Positions 17,127 through 25,299 of a DNA stretch of 35,295 nucleotides are shown here, piece by piece. The stretch covers positions 1 through 35,295 of the forward strand of contig JAILPA010000037.1 in assembly GCA_024690505.1 (NCBI GenBank), given 5' to 3'. Below the pieces are notes generated by a model. That model did no database searches and was not told where the DNA came from. It was given only the letters and a program-made list of their open reading frames with translations. The translations under genes were made by a program, and so were the position numbers. Source of the stretch: Prevotella sp. Its GTDB lineage: Bacteria > Bacteroidota > Bacteroidia > Bacteroidales > Bacteroidaceae. Within the stretch, counting starts at the first letter, position 1. Each line of letters starts with the position of its first letter.

Positions 17127-17324
17127 ACCACTTAGTTTTACCATAACTAATGCTTGAATTCAAAAACAACTACTGCTACCTCCCTCGCTTTGGGAGGTTC
17201 TCCTGATAAAAGCAAGGGAGAATCAATAATACTAACTAAATAACTAAACTAAAAACTTTCATGAAGTACGCTTACTTTTTCCCTCTTCCCGCTTAACAGC
17301 GAAAATGTGAGGTTTCAGCTTTCT
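17085..17324 (-). ncRNA. Candidate small RNA upstream of the SusC/SusD/FAS1 operon
   Basis: A minus-strand -7 box TACCTTTG (plus 17330-17337) and an intrinsic terminator (stem plus 17094-17126, then eight U) bracket about 240 nt without an ORF. Inside, plus 17180-17191 and 17209-17220 form a 12-bp stem whose single non-Watson-Crick pair is G-U in minus-strand RNA but C-A in plus-strand RNA, so the minus strand folds better. An alternative 7-bp stem (ACCTCCC/GGGAGGT, plus 17178-17198) competes for the same bases, and a small CGCT/AGCG hairpin lies near the 5' end. Small RNAs divergent from susC genes are known in Bacteroides. No Rfam family is recognised; expression is not shown. Confidence 0.4.
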
Positions 17325-17329
17325 GTGTG

Positions 17330-17337
17330 CAAAGGTA
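17330..17337 (-). promoter_or_regulatory. -7 box of the candidate small RNA
   Basis: TACCTTTG on the minus strand, identical to the boxes before the peptidase, fba and LuxR-type genes. No convincing TTTG is found at the -33 position. Confidence 0.45.
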
Positions 17338-17393
17338 GTGGTTTTTCACGAATGCCACTATCTTGCTCGTTTCTCATATTTTGTTTTTTGACA

Positions 17394-17414
17394 AGGAATA
17401 AAAAAAATATTCCT
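17394..17414. promoter_or_regulatory. Palindrome, candidate operator of the FAS1/SusC/SusD operon
   Basis: AGGAATA, seven A, TATTCCT: a perfect 7-bp inverted repeat with a 7-bp spacer, about 100 bp before the operon -7 box. Possible site for the HTCS AraC domain, on position only. Confidence 0.3.
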
Positions 17415-17514
17415 GTCCACAAAAACAAAAATAAATGATACACACGCGAAAGGCACGTGTACATAATGAAAACCCTGCGAAATAAACATACACTCACGAT
17501 TTTAATATTATTTG

Positions 17515-17522
17515 TAATTTTG
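17515..17522 (+). promoter_or_regulatory. -7 box of the FAS1/SusC/SusD operon
   Basis: TAATTTTG fits TAnnTTTG and lies 52 nt before the ATG at 17575. The -33 region has no TTTG, as expected for a promoter that needs an activator such as the divergent HTCS. Confidence 0.55.
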
Positions 17523-17574
17523 CATCGGAAATAACAAAAACCACAAAATAAAGTCAAACAAAACAAAAAAGCGA

Positions 17575-20211
17575 ATGAAAACCGTAAAACAAACTTGGAA
17601 GCGCAGCCTCGGCAGCACCCAGCGGCACAATCACCGCCAATGGGTCATGGCACTGGCAGTCGCACTGACATGTGGAGCGGGCCTGACATCGTGTGACAAG
17701 TACGATCTGGACGAAAAAGATCCGGAAGGATGGGGATCCAGTATCTACAGTTGGCTATACGAACAGGGCAACTACTCCAACACCGTCAAGTTAATTGATG
17801 ATCTTGGTTATCGTGAAGTGCTGGCCAAGACTGGTTCCAAGACGCTCTTCGTGGCCGACGACGCCGCCTTTGAACGTTTCTACCAGAAAAACAACTGGGG
17901 TGCAAGGAGCTACGACCAACTCACCACGCCGCAGAAGAAGATGCTGCTCTTCGGTAGCATGATCGACAACTCCATCCAGATGAACAACCTGTCGACCATT
18001 CAGGGCACTCCCCTGCGTGAGGGCCAGTGTATGCGCCGCTTCTCGGCACTCAGCGAGTTCGACTCAGTGCCCATCCTGAAACCATCCGACATGCCCGACA
18101 ACCGCTTCTGGAAGCGCCACCGCGACAGCGGCAAGAACATGGTGTGCCTGGAAGACGGAACATCAGTGCCCATGTTGCTGTTCCTTGAAGCCCAGATGGT
18201 GAACAACCGCATCACCAACGACGACTACAACTTCCTGTTCAATAACTCGGTGAACCGCCAGAGCGGCGATGCCAGCGTGAACGGCATCAACGTAGTCGAG
18301 CAGAACATCCGCTGCGCCAACGGCTTCATACACCGCACGGACGAAGTGGTCACCCCGCTGCCCAATATGGCCGAGCTCATCGCCAGCAAGCCACAGGTCA
18401 GCATCTTCAACCGCATCATGGAGCGCTTCTGCGCACCCTATCCCGACAGCAAGGATCTGGCAAAGACCATACAGTACAACTACCTGTACGACCAGAACAT
18501 CGACACCATCTACACCAAACGCTTCTTCAACGAGAAGAACACCATGGACGTGAGAGAGACGCCCGACGGAGGACGCGTGCCGGCACGACTGCTGTTCGAC
18601 CCCGAGTGGAACTCGTACTACTCGGCAAGCATCAAGTCGACTGGCGACGGCAATGCCGCCGAGCAGCGCGACATGGCCGTGATGATGGTACCCACCGACG
18701 AGGCCATGAAAGCCTACTGGGAGGGTGCAGGCAAGCCCCTGAGCGAGAACTTCGCATCGTGGGACGACGTTGACGACGAGACCATCATCAAACTGCTGAA
18801 CGTCAATATGTTGCCGTCGTTCATATCGTCGGTGCCCTCAAAGTTCAACGGCATTCTGAACGATGCCAACGACCCCATGGGCGTCAGCACAGCCGACGTC
18901 GACTCGGTGTGGATGGCCTGCAACGGCGCCGTCTACCTGACCAACAAGGTATTCTCGCCCACAGAGTACGTCAGCGTGCTCTTCCCGCCGCTCATCAACC
19001 GCACCATGAAGATCATCTACTGGGCTATCACCCAGTGCAAATACAACGTCTATCTGAACGCACTCGGCTCCGACTACAGTTTCTTCGTGCCCACCAACAA
19101 CGCACTGCTGGAATACATCGACCCCTGCTCATACGGCAAGGAGACCCTGCAGCTGCTCAGTTTCCGCTGGAACGAGAATGCCAAGGATGTCAGAGAGAGC
19201 GTATATGCCGTCATCTACAACTACGACCCCATCTCGGGCATACGTGACTCGCTGGAGGAAACCAGAAACTACGACCGCATCGTGAGCTGTCTGAAGGATA
19301 TCCTCGACACCCACATCGTCATAGGAAAAGTGTGGGACGGCGAACACACCTACTTCCGCACAAAGAATGGTTCGGGCATACGCGTTCTTAATGCTACGGA
19401 CGAGCCCAACATGACCGTGGAGGGAAGCTTCCAGATGAACGAGGGACATCCCCTCCATATCTCACGCATTTACGACCAGCGCAAGGAAGTCAGCGGCGGC
19501 AACGGTAAAGTGTACGTGCTCGACGGACAGCCTATCATGGGAACACGCATGACCGTGCGCGACCAGCTGGCAGCACACCCCAACTATTTCGGAAAATTCC
19601 TGGAATTGCTCGACGGCAGCGGACTCTTCGAGACCGTTCATAACCTGGGAACAGGCAACGAGGCCGACAATAAAGCCTGCGGCGGTGACAACCTTTCCGT
19701 GTTCAACACCTATCACTACACCATCTACGTGCCCAGCAACGATGCCATCGAAGCCATGCAGGCCTCAGGACAGCTGTCATCGTGGGAAAAGGTGGAGGAG
19801 AAACGCGAGGCAGGCAACATCGCTGGTGCCGACAACGACTCAGTCAACATCATCAAGTTCCTGAGATACCATATACAGGATAATGCCCTCTACATCGGAG
19901 CTGAGCAAGAGAGTGGCGACTTCGAGACATCGCTCATCAACTCCAGAAACCGATTCTGTATGCTGAAGACCAAACTCCTTGACGATGAGATTCAGGTGCA
20001 GGACACCGAGGACATCAAGAACGGCACCCATCACACCGTGACGAAGCAGACCTACGTCGAAGACGGCAAGGTGAAACCTCTCTACAATATCCAGGCGCGT
20101 GAATATCTGTATAATGGCAACGATGCGTCTACGGCCACGGTGTTGTACACCACATCGACGGCTGTGATTCACCTCATCGACAAGCCGCTGATTTATACTG
20201 ACGGTAATTAA
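17575..20211 (+). CDS. Large fasciclin (FAS1)-domain surface lipoprotein, about four domains
   Basis: An 878-residue lipoprotein and first gene of the operon. The signal peptide ends in a lipobox (GLTSC, Cys40), and the acidic CDKYDLDEKD after it resembles the Bacteroidota surface-export signal, so it is probably on the cell surface. Four degenerate FAS1 units can be seen: about 57-270 (TVKLIDDLGYREVLAKTG, TLFVADDAAFERFY), 278-470 (MAVMMVPTDEAMKAYW), 490-670 (YSFFVPTNNALLEYI, KVYVLDGQPIM) and 680-878 (FLELLDGSGLFETV, YTIYVPSNDAIEAM, AVIHLIDKPLIY). Each has the strand pattern xFVPTNxAxxxx and the late hydrophobic H2-like strand. FAS1 domains mediate adhesion in many organisms; here binding of an extracellular ligand is inference. 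No catalytic motif is seen. Placement before susC is unusual. It ends 26 bp before SusC1. Confidence 0.8.
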   Translation: MKTVKQTWKRSLGSTQRHNHRQWVMALAVALTCGAGLTSCDKYDLDEKDPEGWGSSIYSWLYEQGNYSNTVKLIDDLGYREVLAKTGSKTLFVADDAAFERFYQKNNWGARSYDQLTTPQKKMLLFGSMIDNSIQMNNLSTIQGTPLREGQCMRRFSALSEFDSVPILKPSDMPDNRFWKRHRDSGKNMVCLEDGTSVPMLLFLEAQMVNNRITNDDYNFLFNNSVNRQSGDASVNGINVVEQNIRCANGFIHRTDEVVTPLPNMAELIASKPQVSIFNRIMERFCAPYPDSKDLAKTIQYNYLYDQNIDTIYTKRFFNEKNTMDVRETPDGGRVPARLLFDPEWNSYYSASIKSTGDGNAAEQRDMAVMMVPTDEAMKAYWEGAGKPLSENFASWDDVDDETIIKLLNVNMLPSFISSVPSKFNGILNDANDPMGVSTADVDSVWMACNGAVYLTNKVFSPTEYVSVLFPPLINRTMKIIYWAITQCKYNVYLNALGSDYSFFVPTNNALLEYIDPCSYGKETLQLLSFRWNENAKDVRESVYAVIYNYDPISGIRDSLEETRNYDRIVSCLKDILDTHIVIGKVWDGEHTYFRTKNGSGIRVLNATDEPNMTVEGSFQMNEGHPLHISRIYDQRKEVSGGNGKVYVLDGQPIMGTRMTVRDQLAAHPNYFGKFLELLDGSGLFETVHNLGTGNEADNKACGGDNLSVFNTYHYTIYVPSNDAIEAMQASGQLSSWEKVEEKREAGNIAGADNDSVNIIKFLRYHIQDNALYIGAEQESGDFETSLINSRNRFCMLKTKLLDDEIQVQDTEDIKNGTHHTVTKQTYVEDGKVKPLYNIQAREYLYNGNDASTATVLYTTSTAVIHLIDKPLIYTDGN

Positions 20212-20237
20212 AACAATGTAATCAAAAGTACAAGATT

Positions 20238-23200
20238 ATGAAACGACTGAGTATTTTATTCTATTCTTTCTTTATAGCTTTAATTACCGCAAACGCACAG
20301 AAAGCTGGTGACATCATCAGCGGCACAGTGACCGATGACTACGGCCCAGTGATCATGGCCAACGTCTCTGAGATTGATGCCTCAAACCGTATCGTGGCAT
20401 CAGTGGTCACCGACATGAGCGGTAACTTCTCATTCAAGCTGAAGAACCCGAAAGACAAAATCCGATTCACATACGTGGGCTACAGGACTGTGACGATGAG
20501 CATCAACAGGACAAAGTTCAACGTGCGCATGAAAGACGACAACCAGATTGAGAGCGTCACCGTGACCTCAAAACGCCGTGCACAGGGCTCAGGTCTGGCT
20601 ATCCCCGTAGACGAAATCTCAACAGCACGCCAGAGCATCGACATGAAGGAGTTCGAGGGCCTGGCCATTACCACCGTCGACGAAGCCCTGCAGGGACGTA
20701 TCGCCGGCCTTGACATCGTGGCCAACTCAGGTAACCTGGGTGCAGGCACGTCCATGCGTCTGCGTGGTGTGTCAACCGTGTCGCAGGTGGGCTCGAGCGA
20801 GCCACTCATTGTGGTCGACGGCAACGTGTGGGAGACGGGCGCTGGAGAAATCTCCGGCGATATGAACGAGGAAAAGTTCGCACAGCTGCTGAACATCAAC
20901 CCCGAGGACATTGAGAGCATCTCCGTCCTGAAGGATGCCGCCGCTACGGCCATCTGGGGTTCGCAGGGCTCAAACGGTGTGATTGAGATCAAGACCAAGC
21001 GCGGTGTGCGAGGCAAGACACGCGTCACCTATAGCTTCCGTCTGACAGGTACCTATCAGCCCAACGGCTACAAGCTGCTGAATGGCGACGAGTACACCAT
21101 GCTGCTCAAAGAGGAATACTTCAATCCTGCCATGAGCGACGACGCCAGCAACATCCCTGAGCTGAGTTACAAGACCAGCTTCCCCGAGTACCACATGTAC
21201 AATGACAACACCGACTGGCTGAAGGAGGTGAAGCAGGTGGGCTGGCGACAGAACCACTACCTCTCGCTCAGCGGTGGTGGCGAAAAAGCCCATTTCCGCA
21301 TCGGTGCCGGATATGACCACGAGACTGGTTCAATTATCAAGCAGCAGCTGGACCGTTTCACCTCGCGTGTGAACCTCGACTACTTCGTGTCCGACCGCAT
21401 CAAGATTGAGACCAATATCTCGCTGACTTACACAAAGAACAAGCGAAACAACGGCGACCTCCTCAGCATCGCCTACGTACGTATGCCTAACCTCTCTATA
21501 TATGAAGAGGACAGGAACGGCAACGACCTGCCTGAATACTACTCAATGCTGAACACCGTGTCGACCGCACTGCAAGACCAGCTGGGCAACAAGAACCCCA
21601 TCGCACTGGCCAACCTGGCAAAGAGCAATGGAACCAGCTACAACATCGACCCCGAATTCAAACTGCGCTATGACCTCTTAGGCATTGAGGAAGGTAAGAC
21701 CCGCCTGCAGTATGAAGGCAAGGTGGTGTTCAACATCTTCAACAGCTATGACGACCGCTTCATGCCCCTCTCGCTCAACACCAATGGTTGGAACGATGAC
21801 AATCAGGCTGCTAACGAGACCTATTCCGGTTCGTCGAAGAGCCTCGGTGTGACAACTACCCACACCCTCACCTTCACACCGGCATTCAAGAACAAGGATC
21901 ACCAGCTGACGATGATGCTCCGCGGACAGCTCACCAGCGGTAACAACAGCTCACAGAGCCTCACATCGTGGGGCCTGCCTTCAGGCGACATCCAGAACAC
22001 GGCCGCAGAGGGCCTGATTAAGGGCATGGGGACTGGCAGCGGACAGTGGCGCAGCATCTATTTCACCTATTCTGCACACTATGCCTACAAGGGACGCTAC
22101 ATGGCCGACTTCTCAGTACGCCGCGACGGTAGCACACAGTTCGGTGGCGACCAGCGCTGGGGTAACTTCCCCGCATTCTCAGTACGTTGGAACATCAGCA
22201 AGGAGCCTTGGTTCCATAAAGCACTCCCATGGGTGTCAATGCTCTCGTTCCGTCCAGGTTGGGGTATCGTAGGCCGCCAGCCCGGTGCAGAGTACCTCTA
22301 CTTCAGTAAGTACTCCGATGGCCCCCGATACATGGAAGGTGGCTCAGTATATCCTGAGAACATTCAGCTGAAGAACCTGAAATGGGAACAGAAGAAGACC
22401 TACAACCTGGGTGTCGACTTCGGTTTCTTCAACGAAAAGCTCACCGGTAACGTGGAATACTACTGGCAGTACACCTCAGACATGCTGATGAACAGCCGTG
22501 GCATTCCCACCTCATCAGGCTACACATCGTTCGCCTATCAGAACGTGGGCGACATGAAGAACGTAGGTTGGGAGTTCAACATCAACGGTAACCGCATCCT
22601 GAAGCTTGGCAAGGTCAGCTTCGACTTCAACATCACCTTCGCCAACAACCGCAACCAGCTGACCTCGATGGATGAGACCATTCTGGCCAGCCCGAGAATG
22701 AACCCCGAGTACGACCGCCGCAACGGTTCCTACCTCACACGTGTGGAGCTGAACCGTGCATTCGGTAGCATTTATGGATTCCGCTACAAGGGCGTTTACC
22801 AGTACTCACACTACACCGAGCAGGAAGTTCCCGGCGTCAGCGGTCCCGATGCGCCGGTGGCACGCGACAAGAACGGCGTGGTCATCCTCGACGAACACGG
22901 AATGCCGAAACCCGTCATGTTCTGTGCAGGACATGAGGCCAACGACGTGAACTACGAGTTCCGTGGCGGCGATGCCAAGTATGAGGACATTAACTACGAC
23001 GGACAGATTGACGAGCTCGACATTGTCTACTTAGGCTCATCACTGCCTAAGTTTACCGGCGGCTTCGGATTCAAGGTGAACTGCGGACGCCTGTCGTGGA
23101 ACAACCAGTTCAACTTCCGCTACGGCAACAAGATTATCAATGCCAACCGCATGAACCTGGAGAGCATGTACAACAACAACAACCAGAGTCGTGCCGTGAA

Positions 23201-23534
23201 CTGGCGCTGGCGTGTGGATGGTGACATCACCGAGATTCCAAGAGCATTGCGTCAGATGGGCTACAACTATCTGGGCAGCGACCGCTTTGTTGAGGACGGC
23301 TCCTTCATCCGTCTGAACTACTCGCAGATCAGCTATTCGTTCGACCCGAAAGTCATCAAGAAATGGGGTCTTACGCAGCTCAGCCTCTATGTCTCCGCCA
23401 ACAACCTGTTTGTGCTGACGAAGTACTCTGGTGCCGACCCAGAAGTGGGCTACGGAGGAATGGGTGTCGTCACTGACGGAGCCAAGACTCCTCGCGCCAA
23501 GTCATTCACAGGCGGTGTGACCATTCAGTTCTAA
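20238..23534 (+). CDS. SusC/RagA-family TonB-dependent outer-membrane transporter (first copy)
   Basis: A 1,098-residue outer-membrane importer that works with the SusD lipoprotein encoded next to it, powered by TonB. Order: signal peptide (MKRLSILFYSFFIALITANAQ), carboxypeptidase-regulatory-like domain (about 25-105, with GTVTDDYGPVIMANVSEID and FTYVGYRTVTM), plug (about 130-250, with EALQGRIAGLDIV, RLRGVSTVSQ, PLIVVDGNVWE, EDIESISVLKDAAATAIWGSQG and NGVIEIKTKRG), then a beta-barrel of about 850 residues ending GGVTIQF with the terminal Phe used by the BAM complex. Length is normal for SusC. It follows the large FAS1 gene by 26 bp and precedes SusD by 13 bp. The transported substrate cannot be inferred from sequence. 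Confidence 0.95.
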   Translation: MKRLSILFYSFFIALITANAQKAGDIISGTVTDDYGPVIMANVSEIDASNRIVASVVTDMSGNFSFKLKNPKDKIRFTYVGYRTVTMSINRTKFNVRMKDDNQIESVTVTSKRRAQGSGLAIPVDEISTARQSIDMKEFEGLAITTVDEALQGRIAGLDIVANSGNLGAGTSMRLRGVSTVSQVGSSEPLIVVDGNVWETGAGEISGDMNEEKFAQLLNINPEDIESISVLKDAAATAIWGSQGSNGVIEIKTKRGVRGKTRVTYSFRLTGTYQPNGYKLLNGDEYTMLLKEEYFNPAMSDDASNIPELSYKTSFPEYHMYNDNTDWLKEVKQVGWRQNHYLSLSGGGEKAHFRIGAGYDHETGSIIKQQLDRFTSRVNLDYFVSDRIKIETNISLTYTKNKRNNGDLLSIAYVRMPNLSIYEEDRNGNDLPEYYSMLNTVSTALQDQLGNKNPIALANLAKSNGTSYNIDPEFKLRYDLLGIEEGKTRLQYEGKVVFNIFNSYDDRFMPLSLNTNGWNDDNQAANETYSGSSKSLGVTTTHTLTFTPAFKNKDHQLTMMLRGQLTSGNNSSQSLTSWGLPSGDIQNTAAEGLIKGMGTGSGQWRSIYFTYSAHYAYKGRYMADFSVRRDGSTQFGGDQRWGNFPAFSVRWNISKEPWFHKALPWVSMLSFRPGWGIVGRQPGAEYLYFSKYSDGPRYMEGGSVYPENIQLKNLKWEQKKTYNLGVDFGFFNEKLTGNVEYYWQYTSDMLMNSRGIPTSSGYTSFAYQNVGDMKNVGWEFNINGNRILKLGKVSFDFNITFANNRNQLTSMDETILASPRMNPEYDRRNGSYLTRVELNRAFGSIYGFRYKGVYQYSHYTEQEVPGVSGPDAPVARDKNGVVILDEHGMPKPVMFCAGHEANDVNYEFRGGDAKYEDINYDGQIDELDIVYLGSSLPKFTGGFGFKVNCGRLSWNNQFNFRYGNKIINANRMNLESMYNNNNQSRAVNWRWRVDGDITEIPRALRQMGYNYLGSDRFVEDGSFIRLNYSQISYSFDPKVIKKWGLTQLSLYVSANNLFVLTKYSGADPEVGYGGMGVVTDGAKTPRAKSFTGGVTIQF

Positions 23535-23547
23535 TAGACAAACAATA

Positions 23548-25269
23548 ATGGAAGTTATGAAGACTACATATATATATAATAAGGTAAGAAAATCCATGAG
23601 GGGCGCACTACTCCTGTCGGCAAGCACACTCCTGTTTGCAGGATGCAGCGATTTCCTCGACATCGTCCCCATGGACAAGGTGGTGCTTGAAGACTACTGG
23701 CAAGAGAAAGCCGACGTGACCAGCGCCGTCAACGGCTGTTATGCTGCTTTGGCAAGCGAAGCCGTAATAACCCGTATGGGAGTATGGGGCGAAATGCGTT
23801 CAGAGAACGTCATGCCGGGTTCAAACTTGAGCAACAACAACATCCGTGAAATACTCGGCGAGAACCTGCAGCCTTCAAATGCAATGTGCGACTGGTCCAG
23901 TTTCTACAACGTCATCAACCGCTGTAACGTGGTGATGCACTACGCCCCTGAGGTGGAAAAAGTCGACCCTAACTACACAGCAGCAGATCTGGATGCTACC
24001 ATTGCCGAAGTGACAACACTCCGCGCACTCTGCTACTTCTATCTCATCCGTGCATTCCGCGATGTGCCCTATACCACAGCACCCAGTATCGACGACAATC
24101 AGAACTATTTCCTGCCGGCAACACCATTCAACGATGTGGTCGACTCGCTGATTAACGACCTGGAACGCGTACAGGACAAGGCCCTGCGCCGCTACGAACT
24201 GGACAAGGTAGAGAACAAGAGCATCGTAGTGCCCAAGACCAACAACAGCCGCATCACACGAAGTGCCATCTATGCACTGTTGGCCGACCTCTATCTGTGG
24301 AAGGGCGACTGGGACAACGTCATCAAGTATTGCGACAAGGTACTGGCTTACAAACTGGAAGTTTACAAAGAACTGCAACAGAAATACCAATTCACCGATG
24401 TTGCCCTCTACGACAGTATCCCCCTGATTCTGGAAGCCCCGCAGGGATCAAACAATGTGGGCAATGCCTATACCGAAATCTTCGGACAAGGCCAGTCGTT
24501 TGAAAGCCTCTTTGAACTCTACTACAACGGCACAAACGAACAGAACAAGTGGATCAGCACCTACTATGGCTCTGGCGACAATAATCCTGGCCAGCTGAAA
24601 GCTGCCGACTTCCTGGCTGACGGATTCACCGACGACAACAGCCAGGTGTTCGAGACACAGAGAGACTGCCGGTTCTATGAAGGTGTAAGAAGCGAGGGCA
24701 CAAGCTACTCTATCGCAAAATACAGGCGCACGAACGCCAGCTTCAGCCTGCAGAAGCTCGGAAGCGTTCAGGTCAGCGGCAACTTCCGCTCAAGCCAGGA
24801 CGCCAACTGGATTATCTATCGCCTGACAGACGTGATGCTGATGAAGGCCGAAGCACTTATAGAGCGTAGCGATGACGGTTTCGCAGAGGCATTCAAGCTC
24901 ATCAACGACGTGTACAAACGTGCCAATGGCATCGCTCCCGACGGAACAGGACAAGAGCTGGCTTTTGAGAAGTATTCTGGTTCAAAGAGCCAGATGGAAG
25001 ACCTGCTGTTTGCCGAGCGTCATCGCGAATTCTTGTTTGAGGGCAAACGCTGGTTCGACCTCGTCAGGGCTACCCGTCGTGAGGGAAAGACGACCCGCCT
25101 CTCCTCATGTGTCATTCGCAAGCATCAGCAAGACGTCAATGTGATCAAGCTGAAGTTGGCCGATCCCAACTACGTCTATTTCCCCTATACCAAGAGCGAA
25201 CTGAAAGCAAATCCGCTGCTGGTACAGAATCCCGCATTCAACAAGGGTGAGAATTCTGAGCTCAAATAA
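23548..25269 (+). CDS. SusD/RagB-family surface lipoprotein (first copy)
   Basis: A 573-residue surface lipoprotein that caps the SusC transporter and binds its cargo. The lipobox is LLFAGC (Cys33), followed by SDFLDIVPMDKV, the standard SusD N-terminus, and YWQEKADVTSAVNGCYAAL. The TPR-like helical body includes LRALCYFYLIRAFRDVPYTTAP and SAIYALLADLYLWKGDWDNVIKYCDKVL; the C-terminal part has LLFAERHREFLFEGKRWFDLVR, a strong family block. Two starts are possible, 23548 and 23557; both keep the signal peptide. It lies 13 bp after SusC1 and 30 bp before the second FAS1 gene. Sequence identifies the family, not the ligand. Confidence 0.95.
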   Translation: MEVMKTTYIYNKVRKSMRGALLLSASTLLFAGCSDFLDIVPMDKVVLEDYWQEKADVTSAVNGCYAALASEAVITRMGVWGEMRSENVMPGSNLSNNNIREILGENLQPSNAMCDWSSFYNVINRCNVVMHYAPEVEKVDPNYTAADLDATIAEVTTLRALCYFYLIRAFRDVPYTTAPSIDDNQNYFLPATPFNDVVDSLINDLERVQDKALRRYELDKVENKSIVVPKTNNSRITRSAIYALLADLYLWKGDWDNVIKYCDKVLAYKLEVYKELQQKYQFTDVALYDSIPLILEAPQGSNNVGNAYTEIFGQGQSFESLFELYYNGTNEQNKWISTYYGSGDNNPGQLKAADFLADGFTDDNSQVFETQRDCRFYEGVRSEGTSYSIAKYRRTNASFSLQKLGSVQVSGNFRSSQDANWIIYRLTDVMLMKAEALIERSDDGFAEAFKLINDVYKRANGIAPDGTGQELAFEKYSGSKSQMEDLLFAERHREFLFEGKRWFDLVRATRREGKTTRLSSCVIRKHQQDVNVIKLKLADPNYVYFPYTKSELKANPLLVQNPAFNKGENSELK

Positions 25270-25299
25270 ATGAAGAACGAAACATAACAACCTGACAAT

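Larger units (their letters stand above)
16550..17574. other. 1-kb non-coding gap between HTCS and the SusC/SusD/FAS1 operon
   Basis: No credible gene. In order it holds the HTCS promoter (16579-16608), about 190 nt without visible structure, repeat copy B (16803-16996), a 9-bp stem with one wobble at about 17024-17084, the candidate minus-strand small RNA (17085-17324), a 7-bp palindrome (17394-17414), a weaker TACAC/GTGTA dyad (17439-17461), and the operon -7 box (17515-17522). A plus-strand 11-codon frame (17261-17296, MKYAYFFPLPA) follows an AACTAAA-rich stretch that looks like a susC-type leader; it may be the relic of a lost gene start. Confidence 0.7.

Noticed and set aside
17261..17296. 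11-codon plus-strand frame MKYAYFFPLPA as a leader peptide
   Set aside because: It lies about 220 nt upstream of the only credible plus-strand -7 box, so it would not be transcribed from it; kept only as a possible relic of a lost gene start.
17315..17566. 83-residue minus-strand frame in the gap before the operon
   Set aside because: Composition is that of translated AT-rich DNA, and it overlaps the operon -7 box and the palindrome.
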